This document shows positions 40,643 to 48,830 of a DNA stretch of 64,000 nt, in pieces; position 1 is the first letter of the stretch, and every line of letters starts with the position of its first letter. The notes beneath the pieces were generated by a model. That model made no database searches. It was not told where the DNA came from and worked only from the letters and a program-made list of their open reading frames with translations. Source of the DNA: Pseudoxanthomonas sp. CF125 (GTDB lineage Bacteria > Pseudomonadota > Gammaproteobacteria > Xanthomonadales > Xanthomonadaceae); contig NZ_FNLD01000002.1 in NCBI RefSeq assembly GCF_900104085.1, forward strand, positions 806,001 to 870,000. The letters are read 5' to 3'. The translations under genes and the position numbers were made by a program.

Positions 40643-41355
40643 GCGCGCCATCCTCTGCAAAGGCCGCCGACACGCCGGTCATCCTGACCCGCGCGCTTTC
40701 CAAGATCTATTCGCCCGGCACCGAGGCCGAGGTCGCCGCCCTGCAGGGCGTGGACCTGCGCATCGGGCGCGGTGATTTCGTGGCCATCATGGGGCCGTCG
40801 GGCTCGGGCAAATCCACTCTGATGAATCTGATCGGCTGCCTGGATACGCCTACTTCCGGAACCTACGAATGCGATGGCGTGGACGTGTCCACGCTGGATG
40901 CCGAAGAGTTGGCGGAGCTGCGCCGCGACAAGATCGGCTTCGTGTTCCAGGGTTTCAACCTGTTGCCGCGGATGAGCGCGCTGGAGAACGTCGCCATGCC
41001 GCTAGGCTATGCACAGGTGAAGCCGGCAGAGCGCACGCGGCGCGCGCAGGAGGCTTTGGCGTCGGTGGGATTGGGCGAGCGTTCGTCGCACCGTCCCAGT
41101 GAACTTTCCGGCGGCCAGCAACAGCGCGTGGCCATCGCGCGCGCGCTGATCAACCGTCCGCCGATCCTGCTGGCCGACGAACCCACCGGCGCGCTGGACA
41201 GCAAGACCGGTGAGGAGATCCTGGCCCTGTTCAAGCAACTGCGCGACGACGACCACACGGTGGTGCTGATCACCCACGACGCCGAAGTGGCCGCGCATGC
41301 GGACCGTACTTTCGTGATGCGCGACGGCGAGCTTCACGCGGAGGGTACGGCATGA
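40639..41355 (+). CDS. MacB-type ABC transporter ATPase
   Basis: A 238-residue nucleotide-binding protein. Walker A GPSGSGKST, Q-loop FVFQGFNLLPRMSALENV, signature LSGGQQQRVAIARAL, Walker B ILLADEPTGALDS and H-loop THDAEV. It corresponds to the ATPase half of MacB (the LolD/MacB group), here as a separate protein. ATGA overlaps on both sides (with macA and the permease) show a single transcription unit. Confidence 0.95.
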   Translation: MSAPSSAKAADTPVILTRALSKIYSPGTEAEVAALQGVDLRIGRGDFVAIMGPSGSGKSTLMNLIGCLDTPTSGTYECDGVDVSTLDAEELAELRRDKIGFVFQGFNLLPRMSALENVAMPLGYAQVKPAERTRRAQEALASVGLGERSSHRPSELSGGQQQRVAIARALINRPPILLADEPTGALDSKTGEEILALFKQLRDDDHTVVLITHDAEVAAHADRTFVMRDGELHAEGTA

Positions 41356-42587
41356 ATTTCACCGATATCCTGCGCACCGCCATCCACGCCCTGCGCGGTA
41401 ACTGGATGCGCAGCGCGCTGACTTCGCTGGGCGTGATCATCGGCATCGCGGCGGTGATCGTGATGGTGTCGGTGGGGCAGGGCACGCAGGCCGAGATCGA
41501 CAAGATGGTGTCCGGGCTGGGTTCGCAACGCCTGGACATTTCGCCGGGTGCGGGCCGCGGCGGCGGCGGCGCGCGCATGAGCGCCAGCAGCTTCTTCACC
41601 CTGAACGAAGGCGATGCCGAGGCGATCCGCAGCGAAATTCCGGAAGTGCAGTACGTGGCCGGCGCGCTGCGCGGCAACACCCAGGTGGTGTACGCCGAAA
41701 ACAACGCTTCCACCAGCTGGCAGGGCGTGCAGAGCGATTTCTTCGATATCAACGGTTGGACCATCGCCAACGGCGAGGGCTTCGATGCGCAGGATTACAC
41801 CAGCGCCGGCAAAGTGGTGATCCTGGGCGAAACCGTGCGGCGTACGCTGTTCGGCGACGATCCGGGCGTCGGCCAGACCATCCGCCTGGGACGGGTGCCG
41901 TTCACCGTGGTCGGCACGCTCAAGCCGAAAGGACAGGGCGGCTTCGGCCAGGACCAGGACGACGTGGTCATGGTTCCGCTGGAAACCGGACGCCGCCGGC
42001 TGATGGGCGCCATGGGCCTGCCGTCGGGCGCGGTGATGCAGATCGCTTTGACCGTGGCCGATGCCAAGGACCTGACATACGCGCAGGGCGAGGTGGAAGC
42101 GCTGCTGCGCCAGCGGCACAAGATAGCGCCTGGCGAGGACGACGATTTCAACGTGCGCAACATCTCCGAGATCGTCGCCACGCGCACCGCCACCACCAAC
42201 CTGATGTCGAAACTGCTGGGCGCGGTGGCCACCATCTGCCTGATCATCGGCGGCATCGGCATCATGAACATCATGCTGGTGTCGGTAACCGAACGCATCC
42301 GCGAAATCGGCCTGCGCATGGCGGTGGGCGCGGGACCTTCGGACGTGCGCCGGCAGTTCCTGGCCGAAGCCATGCTGATCTCGCTGATCGGCGGGGTGAT
42401 CGGGATCGTGATCGGCGTGGTGGGCGCGCTGCTGGTGGGCAAGTTCAGCGAACTGCCCATCGTGCTCAACGGACAGGTGGTGGCGCTGGCGGCGGCGTTC
42501 TCCATCGCCACCGGCCTGTTCTTCGGCTATTACCCGGCCAGAAAGGCCTCGCAACTCGATCCCATAGAAGCCCTACGCCAACAGTAA
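41352..42587 (+). CDS. MacB/FtsX-type ABC transporter permease
   Basis: A 411-residue permease with the MacB core topology: one N-terminal helix (ALTSLGVIIGIAAVIVMVSV), a large periplasmic domain (residues about 45-280), and three C-terminal helices (LLGAVATICLIIGGIGIMNI, LISLIGGVIGIVIGVVGALL, ALAAAFSIATGLFFGYYPAR). The end PARKASQLDPIEALR is the family hallmark. With the ATPase and MacA-like protein it forms a drug or peptide efflux pump; an outer-membrane TolC gene is not in the window. Confidence 0.94.
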   Translation: MNFTDILRTAIHALRGNWMRSALTSLGVIIGIAAVIVMVSVGQGTQAEIDKMVSGLGSQRLDISPGAGRGGGGARMSASSFFTLNEGDAEAIRSEIPEVQYVAGALRGNTQVVYAENNASTSWQGVQSDFFDINGWTIANGEGFDAQDYTSAGKVVILGETVRRTLFGDDPGVGQTIRLGRVPFTVVGTLKPKGQGGFGQDQDDVVMVPLETGRRRLMGAMGLPSGAVMQIALTVADAKDLTYAQGEVEALLRQRHKIAPGEDDDFNVRNISEIVATRTATTNLMSKLLGAVATICLIIGGIGIMNIMLVSVTERIREIGLRMAVGAGPSDVRRQFLAEAMLISLIGGVIGIVIGVVGALLVGKFSELPIVLNGQVVALAAAFSIATGLFFGYYPARKASQLDPIEALRQQ

Positions 42588-42592
42588 GGCAT

Positions 42593-42688
42593 GTTGTAGG
42601 AGCTGCGTAAGCTGCGACCGGAAAGAGTGAACTCACTCTCTACTCGGGGCCAAGCACAACAGGTCGCAGCTTACGCAGCTCCTACAAC
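42593..42688. repeat. GTAG-type REP dimer, 27-bp perfect inverted repeat
   Basis: Left arm 42593-42619 (gttGTAGGAGCTGCGTAAGC and tgcgacc) and right arm 42662-42688 are exact reverse complements. The GTAG start and hairpin layout match the SMAG-type repeats of Stenotrophomonas. It lies between the efflux operon and the isoaspartyl peptidase gene, 5 bp after the permease stop. Confidence 0.92.
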
Positions 42689-42728
42689 GCGTTCGGCATC
42701 AGTTATCCTTCGCATCGACTCCCTGCCG

Positions 42729-43688
42729 ATGCGCTCGATGAACAACCCGCCCCGCCCTTTCGCACTCGCCATCCACGGCGGCGCTGGCGTGATCGAGCGC
42801 GACCAGCTTTCCGCCGTCGAAGAAGCATCGATCCGCGCCGACCTGGATGCCGCGCTCGAAGCCGGGCGAAGCATCCTCGCCAACGGCGGCAGCGCGCTCG
42901 ATGCGGTCGAAGCGGCCGTCGTCGCCCTGGAAGAATCGCCGCGTTTCAACGCCGGCAAGGGCTCGGTATACAACGCCGATGGAAAACATGAGCTGGATGC
43001 GTCGATCATGGAAGGACAAACGCGCCGCGCCGGCGCGGTGGCGGGCGTGGAAACCATCCGCAATCCGGTGCGGCTCGCCCGCGCGGTGATGGAACAGTCG
43101 CCGCACGTGATGATGATCGGCGCCGGAGCCGAGCGCTTCGCCGACGCCCAGCCGCAGATCGAACGCGTGGCCAACCACTGGTTCGACACCGACACGCGCC
43201 GTGCGCAGCTCGACCAGGAACAGACGCGCGAACGCACCGAGGCGGGCGACGAGAGCCTGCGCGGGAAGTACTTCGGCACCGTGGGCGCTGTGGCGCTGGA
43301 TTCGCAAGGAAATCTTGCCGCCGCTACATCCACCGGCGGCATGACCAACAAACGCTATGGACGCGTCGGCGATTCGCCGCTGATCGGCGCCGGCACCTGG
43401 GCCGACGAACGTTGTGCGGTGTCCGGGACAGGCTGGGGCGAATTCTTCATCCGCAATGCCGTCGCGCACGACATCGCCGCGCGCATGGCGTACGGCGGCG
43501 CCACTCTGGCGGCGGCGGCCGAAGCGGTGATCCTGCAGCGCGTGCCGGAACTGGGCGGCGACGGCGGCGCCATCGCGGTGGATCGCGACGGCAACATCGC
43601 CATGCCGTTCAGTACGGCGGGCATGTATCGCGGCTGGATCGCAACGGACGGCTCGCGCGGCACGGCGATATTTCTTCAGGGCGACTAA
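42729..43688 (+). CDS. iaaA: Isoaspartyl peptidase/L-asparaginase (Ntn hydrolase)
   Basis: Plant-type asparaginase that hydrolyses isoaspartyl dipeptides and asparagine and is self-cleaved into two subunits. Close to E. coli IaaA: ALAIHGGAGVIERDQLS, PRFNAGKGSVYNADGKHELD, ASIMEGQTRRAGAVAGVETI, MEQSPHVMMIGAGAERF. The autocleavage Thr is in YFGTVGAVALDSQGNLAAAT and SGTGWGEFFIRNAVAHDIA is the second-half pocket. 319 aa. ATG at 42729 (a second ATG at 42738). No signal peptide, so probably cytoplasmic. It follows a REP element. Confidence 0.95.
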   Translation: MRSMNNPPRPFALAIHGGAGVIERDQLSAVEEASIRADLDAALEAGRSILANGGSALDAVEAAVVALEESPRFNAGKGSVYNADGKHELDASIMEGQTRRAGAVAGVETIRNPVRLARAVMEQSPHVMMIGAGAERFADAQPQIERVANHWFDTDTRRAQLDQEQTRERTEAGDESLRGKYFGTVGAVALDSQGNLAAATSTGGMTNKRYGRVGDSPLIGAGTWADERCAVSGTGWGEFFIRNAVAHDIAARMAYGGATLAAAAEAVILQRVPELGGDGGAIAVDRDGNIAMPFSTAGMYRGWIATDGSRGTAIFLQGD

Positions 43689-43930
43689 CACACAGACATG
43701 GCGTCACGCTGAGTGTCGCGAAGCGCCGTCGTCCCATCCATGCCGCCCATTTAGCGTGCGGGTGCAGTGGAAACGGTTACCTCTTAATGTGAGACGCGCG
43801 TTCAGAGAAATATTTTCCACAGCCGGGCACAAATTCCGTCGCAGCGCCATTGCATGAGCACCATGGATGACTTAGGTTGCCGGTAGGCCGTCCATTCCGG
43901 GCGGTCGAAATTCAACACGGAGCGTCACTC

Positions 43931-45304
43931 ATGAAGGGTAAGCATCGTTTCGGTTTGCTGGCGGGCTCGGTATTGATCGCACTGGGGACTTCTTTCACGG
44001 TCCAGGCAGGTGGACGCCCTGATCTGGTGTTGCAGTCGCTGGGCAATGGTCGCGCGCATGCAAGCGGCGAATTGCTCGTCAAATATCGCGACGGTGCCAG
44101 CGCGACCGATCGGCAAGCGTTGAACCAGGGATTGGGAGCGCAGAAGCTGGAAACCGTGCGCGCCGGCAACTCGAAGAAGGGCGAGCTAGCGCTGCTCAGG
44201 CTTCCCCCCGGCCTGGATATCGCCGCGGCCGTCAGCGCGATCAGCGACGATCCTGCAGTGGAATACGCAGAGCCGAACTGGACTTACCAGCATCAGGCGA
44301 CCTCCAACGACACTTACTACACCAACGGTTCGCTGTGGGGCATGTACGGCGACGGTTCCTCGCCGGCCAACCAATACGGTTCCCAGGCGGCGGAGAGCTG
44401 GGCCGGCGGCCACACTTCGTGCGGCAACGTGATCGTGGGCGTGATCGACGAAGGCATCTACTACCAGCATGAAGACCTCGCCGCCAATATCTGGACCAAT
44501 CCCTACGATCCGGCCGATGGCATCGACAACGACGGCAACGGCTACATCGACGACGTGCGCGGCTGGGACTTCGACGGCAACAGCAACAACATCAATTCGG
44601 GCGGCGCCAACGACGACCATGGCACCCATGTATCGGGCACCATCGCCGGCGTCGGCGGCAACGCCAAGGGCGTCGCGGGCGTTTGCTGGAGCGGCGTCAA
44701 GCTGATCAGCGGAAAATTCCTGGGCCGCCGCGGAGGCACCACCGCCAATGCGATCAAGGCCATCGATTATTTCAATGACCTCAAGACCAGGCACGGCCTG
44801 AACATCGTCGCCACCAACAATTCGTGGGGCGGCGGTGGATTCTCGCAGGCGTTGCAGGACGCCATCGGCCGCGCCAATACCGCCAACATCCTGTTCGTGG
44901 CCGCAGCTGGCAACGATGCCTACGACAACGACGCCACCGCCAGCTATCCCTCCAATTATCCCAATGCGAACGTCATCGCCGTAGCGTCGATCACCAATAC
45001 CGGCGCTTTGTCGAGCTTCTCGCAATGGGGCAAGACCACGGTGGATCTGGGTGCGCCGGGTTCGGCAATCTGGTCGACCGTTCCCAAGAGCTCGAAGGGT
45101 TCGCTGATCTCCAGCTACGCGAGCTATAGCGGCACTTCCATGGCGACGCCACACGTCACCGGCGCTGTCGCCCTGTACGCCTCGACGCGTCCGGGCGCGA
45201 CCGCTGCCGATATCAAGGCCGCCATTCTTGCCAATACGGTGCCGACGGCTTCCCTGCAGAACAAGACAGTGACCGGCGGCCGTCTCAATACGACCGGCTT
45301 CTGA
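43931..45304 (+). CDS. Secreted subtilisin-like serine protease (S8)
   Basis: A 457-residue secreted protease. A signal peptide (LLAGSVLIALGTSFTVQAGG) is followed by an inhibitor-type propeptide (GELLVKYRDGAS, LRLPPGLDIAAAVSAISDDP, AVEYAEPNWTY) and the catalytic domain. The triad is D173 in VGVIDEGIYYQHEDL (DEG rather than the usual DSG/DTG), H230 in DDHGTHVSGT and S403 in SGTSMATPHV. The oxyanion Asn lies in NNSWGGGG or AAGNDAYDND. There is a likely Ca2+ site in DGIDNDGNGYIDD. No C-terminal PPC domain. Such enzymes are extracellular degradative proteases of xanthomonads. A terminator follows at 45328. Confidence 0.94.
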   Translation: MKGKHRFGLLAGSVLIALGTSFTVQAGGRPDLVLQSLGNGRAHASGELLVKYRDGASATDRQALNQGLGAQKLETVRAGNSKKGELALLRLPPGLDIAAAVSAISDDPAVEYAEPNWTYQHQATSNDTYYTNGSLWGMYGDGSSPANQYGSQAAESWAGGHTSCGNVIVGVIDEGIYYQHEDLAANIWTNPYDPADGIDNDGNGYIDDVRGWDFDGNSNNINSGGANDDHGTHVSGTIAGVGGNAKGVAGVCWSGVKLISGKFLGRRGGTTANAIKAIDYFNDLKTRHGLNIVATNNSWGGGGFSQALQDAIGRANTANILFVAAAGNDAYDNDATASYPSNYPNANVIAVASITNTGALSSFSQWGKTTVDLGAPGSAIWSTVPKSSKGSLISSYASYSGTSMATPHVTGAVALYASTRPGATAADIKAAILANTVPTASLQNKTVTGGRLNTTGF

Positions 45305-45327
45305 TTCGCGGTTGCATGCTCTTTGCC

Positions 45328-45361
45328 AGAAGGCCCGGCCAAAGCCGGGCCTTCTGCATTT
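45328..45361 (+). terminator. Intrinsic terminator after the protease gene
   Basis: A perfect 12-bp stem AGAAGGCCCGGC (45328-45339), loop CAAA and GCCGGGCCTTCT (45344-45355), followed by gcattt. It is strongly GC-rich and only a short T run follows. Confidence 0.8.
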
Positions 45362-45406
45362 ATCGGCACCCGGCCGGCGTTTCGACGGAAGCTTGCGCAA
45401 TGGCTC

Positions 45407-45868
45407 CTATTGCTGCTTGCTCCAATTTTCCATGCGCCGCTGCATTTCTTCCGGCGGCACCTCTTCCTTATGCGTGGCCAACGACCACTTGTGGCCGAAC
45501 GGATCGATCGCCGTGCCGATGCGGTCGCCCCAGAATTCGTCCTTCAGTGGACGGTCCGCTTTCGCTCCCGCTTTTACGGCTTTGTCGTAAGCCGAATCGG
45601 CATCGGGGACATAGATCATAAAGCTGGTGGTCGCGCCGCCGCGCTTGTGCGGTCCCAGCGCGTCCATCTCGGGAAATTCATCGGCCAGCATCAGGTGGGT
45701 GTCGCCGATCATGATCTCGGCATGGCCGATCTTGTCGCCCATGGGCAGGCGAAAGAGCTCTTCGGCACCGAACGCGTCGCGATAGAAATCCAGCGCCTTG
45801 GCGGCATCGTCCACCATCAGGTAAGCGGTGACAGTGTGGTAGCCGTCGGGAATGTAGTTCACGGTCAT
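45407..45868 (-). CDS. VOC family protein (PhnB-like glyoxalase fold)
   Basis: A 153-residue protein from ATG 45868 (AGGAG 8-12 bp upstream). VTAYLMVDDAAKALDFYRDA and FGAEELFRLP are typical for the PhnB-like VOC branch, as are GHAEIMIGDTHLMLADEFPE and EEFWGDRIG-type FWGDRIGTAIDPFGHKWSLA. Glu and His residues at metal-binding positions are present. The substrate is unknown. Confidence 0.9.
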   Translation of the reverse strand: MTVNYIPDGYHTVTAYLMVDDAAKALDFYRDAFGAEELFRLPMGDKIGHAEIMIGDTHLMLADEFPEMDALGPHKRGGATTSFMIYVPDADSAYDKAVKAGAKADRPLKDEFWGDRIGTAIDPFGHKWSLATHKEEVPPEEMQRRMENWSKQQ

Positions 45869-45942
45869 GTCCTGGCTCCTTATGCGGTGCGAGAGCCGGG
45901 AATCTATGCCTGATCGGGTTACGGATTCGTTACCGGCGGACT

Positions 45943-46644
45943 TCAATGGCCGGTCAGATAAGGGGCGACCTTCTGCCGCCACAGTTCGTAGCCGGCGCGA
46001 TTCATATGCAGCCGGTCTTCGACGAAGAGTTCTCCGCGCGGCTGGCCGTTCGCATCGAGCATGGAAGTGAAAACGTCGATGTAATCGACGTGCAACCGTG
46101 CCGCCTCGGTCTTGATGAGAGCGTTGGCCTGCCGTTGCGCCTCCAGCAACCCTGCGCGCAAGGGGCTGGGTTTGTTGGAGATGTAGGCGATGCGCACCTT
46201 GGGCAGATCGCGGCGCACGCGCTCGACGAAAGTGCGGAAATCGGCCACCACCTGCTGTGGCGTACGGCCCATCTGAAGATCGTTTTCGCCCGCGTAGAGC
46301 ACGATCTGCCTGGGCGCATACGGAATCACGATGCGGTCGGCATAGAAAGTGCTGTCGCGCAGTTCGGATCCCCCGAAACCGCGATTGATCACCGGTACGC
46401 CGGGAAAATCGGCCGCCAGCGTCTCCCACAACCGGATCGACGAACTGCCGACGAAGACCACGCCATGCCGCGGCGGCGGGGATGCCGCATCCTGGGCCGC
46501 GAAGCGCTGCATGTCCTGTTCCCAGTCGGCCTTGGAGACCTGCTCGGGAATGCGCGGCGGGCCCTGGGGGGCGGGTGGAGCGCTGGCGCAGGCGGTCAGC
46601 AGGGTCAGCAGGCTGGCGAGAACAAGATGACGCAGTAGCAGCAT
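45943..46644 (-). CDS. SGNH/GDSL-type hydrolase lipoprotein
   Basis: A 233-residue predicted lipoprotein (lipobox LTAC in LVLASLLTLLTACASA). The SGNH blocks are visible in order: VVFVGSSSIRLWETL (Ser), INRGFGGSELRD (Gly), VLYAGENDLQMG (Asn) and FVEDRLHMNRAGYELW (Asp-His). It is likely an esterase or acetyl hydrolase at the outer membrane. It is divergent from dgkA, 146 bp apart. Confidence 0.9.
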   Translation of the reverse strand: MLLLRHLVLASLLTLLTACASAPPAPQGPPRIPEQVSKADWEQDMQRFAAQDAASPPPRHGVVFVGSSSIRLWETLAADFPGVPVINRGFGGSELRDSTFYADRIVIPYAPRQIVLYAGENDLQMGRTPQQVVADFRTFVERVRRDLPKVRIAYISNKPSPLRAGLLEAQRQANALIKTEAARLHVDYIDVFTSMLDANGQPRGELFVEDRLHMNRAGYELWRQKVAPYLTGH

Positions 46645-46790
46645 CAGAGACGGGTCCTATGGTTTTAGCTAGTGAAACAGCCCGCGCCGGCCGGCGCAAA
46701 TCGGGTGGCGGCAGCCACCTTGTGGCAAAATCGACGCCTCACCCGCGAATTCCTCCCAGCCCATGCCCATTTCCGCTGAGCTTTTTCAAC

Positions 46791-47177
46791 ATGGCCGATG
46801 AAAAAGGGCATCTGCCACGCGGGCCCGGCAGGATACTGAAGGCGACGGTCTGGTCCTTCCAAGGCCTGCAGGCCGCCTGGCTGCACGAATCCTCGTTCCG
46901 CCTGGAATGCTACCTGCTGGCCGTACTGGCGCCGCTGGCGCTGTGGCTGGGACAAAGCGGCATCGAACGCGCCGTGCTGATCGGCAGCTGCCTGCTGGTG
47001 CTGTCGGCCGAATTGCTCAATTCGGCGGTGGAGGCGGTGATCGAACGCTACGGTCCCGAGTTCCACGAACTGGCCGGGCGCGCCAAGGACATGGGCTCGG
47101 CTGCCGTGTTCGTGCTGATGATGAACGTATTGCTGTGCTGGGGCCTGATTCTGGGCCCGCGACTTTTTTCGCTTTGA
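46791..47177 (+). CDS. dgkA: Diacylglycerol kinase
   Basis: A 128-residue integral membrane kinase converting diacylglycerol to phosphatidate. Three helices: HESSFRLECYLLAVLAPLAL, IERAVLIGSCLLVLSAELL and AAVFVLMMNVLLCWGLIL. The family core is ELLNSAVEAVIERYGPEFHE followed by LAGRAKDMGSA, with the catalytic Glu and metal ligand Glu. ATG at 46791 starts the conserved frame; the upstream part of this reading frame is not conserved. The TerC gene follows after 14 bp. Confidence 0.95.
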   Translation: MADEKGHLPRGPGRILKATVWSFQGLQAAWLHESSFRLECYLLAVLAPLALWLGQSGIERAVLIGSCLLVLSAELLNSAVEAVIERYGPEFHELAGRAKDMGSAAVFVLMMNVLLCWGLILGPRLFSL

Positions 47178-47191
47178 AGGATTGATTGACG

Positions 47192-47935
47192 ATGAGTTTC
47201 GAATTTCTCGCCGACCCCAACGTCTGGCTCACCCTGGTCACCCTGAGTGCGCTGGAAATCGTGCTGGGCATCGACAACCTGGTGTTCATTTCCATCGCCG
47301 TGGGCAAGTTGCCGGAGCACCAGCGCGACGTGGCCCGCAAGTTCGGCATCGCGGTGGCCTGCATCACGCGCATCGCGCTGCTGATATCGCTGGCGTTCCT
47401 GGCGCGCATGCAGCACGACCTGTTCAGCGTATTCGGCATGGGCATCTCGGTGCGCGATCTGGTATTGATCCTGGGCGGCATCTTCCTGCTGGTGAAAGGC
47501 AGCATGGAAATCCGCGAGCTGATCACCGGCGGCCACGACGAGGATCCCAATACCACCAGGGCTTCGGGCGTGTTCGCCATGGTGATCCTGCAGATCGCCA
47601 TCATCGATATCGTTTTCTCGCTGGATTCGGTGATCACCGCGGTGGGCATGGCGCAGCACATCCCGGTGATGGTGGCCGCGATCCTGCTGGCGGTGGCGGT
47701 GATGCTGCTGGCGGCCAATCCGCTGGGCCGTTTCATCGACGCCAACCCGACCATCAAGATGCTGGCGCTGGCCTTCATCGTGCTGATCGGCGTGGTGCTG
47801 ATCCTCGACGGTCTTGAAGTGCATGTGCCCAAACCGTACATCTACTTCGCCATGGGCTTCTCGGTCATGGTCGAATGGCTGAACCTGCTGATGCGCCGCC
47901 GCGGCGCGCAGCACCAGCATCCCATCGTGCCGTAA
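47192..47935 (+). CDS. TerC family integral membrane protein
   Basis: A 247-residue TerC/YgdQ-type protein with about seven membrane segments. The conserved motifs are SALEIVLGIDNLVFISIAVG, RDLVLILGGIFLLVKGSMEI, IIDIVFSLDSVITAVGMA and LALAFIVLIGVVLILDGLEV. The acidic residues in EIVLGIDN and FSLDSV line a predicted ion-binding core; recent work links the family to metal export during secretion. ATG at 47192 with GAAGGA 10-15 bp upstream. Confidence 0.93.
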   Translation: MSFEFLADPNVWLTLVTLSALEIVLGIDNLVFISIAVGKLPEHQRDVARKFGIAVACITRIALLISLAFLARMQHDLFSVFGMGISVRDLVLILGGIFLLVKGSMEIRELITGGHDEDPNTTRASGVFAMVILQIAIIDIVFSLDSVITAVGMAQHIPVMVAAILLAVAVMLLAANPLGRFIDANPTIKMLALAFIVLIGVVLILDGLEVHVPKPYIYFAMGFSVMVEWLNLLMRRRGAQHQHPIVP

Positions 47936-47944
47936 CCGGTATTC

Positions 47945-48091
47945 GTAGAGCCGAGCTTGCTCGGCTACCTTTACGCGCAACTGCTCGTAGGTCGGGGCTA
48001 CGTCCCCGACGTACTTGATGGACGACAGCGCCCGTCGGCCACCTAGGACCGACCTACGGTATTCATGGCAGCCGAGCAAGCTCGGCTCTAC
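47945..48091. repeat. Nested GTAG-type REP elements
   Basis: Outer pair: gtagagccgagcttgctcgg ctacc from 47945, matched by gcagccgagcaagctcggct ctac ending 48091. Inner pair: gtaggtcggggctacgtccc cgac from 47987, matched by an inverted copy ending gacctac at 48057. One element appears to sit inside another. It lies between the TerC gene and lemA. Confidence 0.85.
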
Positions 48092-48168
48092 AAGGAGGCG
48101 TCCCGGCAGTTGCGCCGGGGCCGGCGCGGTGCTGCAATGGCCCCAATCCAACCGGAAGGACTTCCGCC

Positions 48169-48807
48169 ATGCGCCTGCTTTCGCGTTCGTTCCTGATACT
48201 CGGTCTGGTCGCGCTGCTGTCGGGCTGCGGCTACAACGCCATCCAGCAGAAGGACGAGGCGGTCAAGGCCGGCTGGTCCGAGGTGCTGAACCAGTACAAG
48301 CGCCGCGCCGACCTGATTCCGAACCTGGTCAAGACTGTGCAGGGTTATGCGCAGCACGAGGCCAAGGTGCTGACCGATGTGACCAATGCGCGCGCGAAGG
48401 TAGGCCAGATCCAGGTCAATGCCGACGATGCCGCTTCGCTGCAGCAGTTCCAGGCCGCGCAGGGCGAGCTGTCCAGCGCGCTGTCGCGCCTGCTGGTGGT
48501 CACCGAGAACTATCCCAACCTGAAATCCGACCAGTCCTTCCGCGATCTGCAGGCGCAGCTGGAAGGCACCGAGAACCGCATCACCGTGGCGCGCGGCCGC
48601 TATATCGAAACCGTGCAGGGCTACAACACCTTCGTGCGCTCGTTCCCGCAGAACCTCACCGCCAAGTTGTTCGGCTACAAGGAGAAGCCCAACTTCACGG
48701 TGGAGAACGAGGCGCAGATTTCCGAAGCGCCCGCGGTGGATTTCGGCAACACGCCGCCCCCGCCGGCTCCGCCCGCACCGCCGCCTGCGCCTGCGCCCGG
48801 CAATTGA
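48169..48807 (+). CDS. lemA: LemA family lipoprotein
   Basis: A 212-residue protein with a lipobox (LLSGC, in LGLVALLSGCGYNAIQQKDE). The core is a four-helix bundle: VKAGWSEVLNQYKRRADLIP, NLVKTVQGYAQHE, ALSRLLVVTENYPNLKSDQS, and RGRYIETVQGYNTFVRSFPQ. A Pro/Ala tail ends the protein. The function of LemA is uncertain; it often co-occurs with TPM-domain genes, as here. ATG at 48169 with GGAAGGA upstream. Confidence 0.94.
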   Translation: MRLLSRSFLILGLVALLSGCGYNAIQQKDEAVKAGWSEVLNQYKRRADLIPNLVKTVQGYAQHEAKVLTDVTNARAKVGQIQVNADDAASLQQFQAAQGELSSALSRLLVVTENYPNLKSDQSFRDLQAQLEGTENRITVARGRYIETVQGYNTFVRSFPQNLTAKLFGYKEKPNFTVENEAQISEAPAVDFGNTPPPPAPPAPPPAPAPGN

Positions 48808-48830
48808 CCGGTGGCGGATAGCTGATCGAC

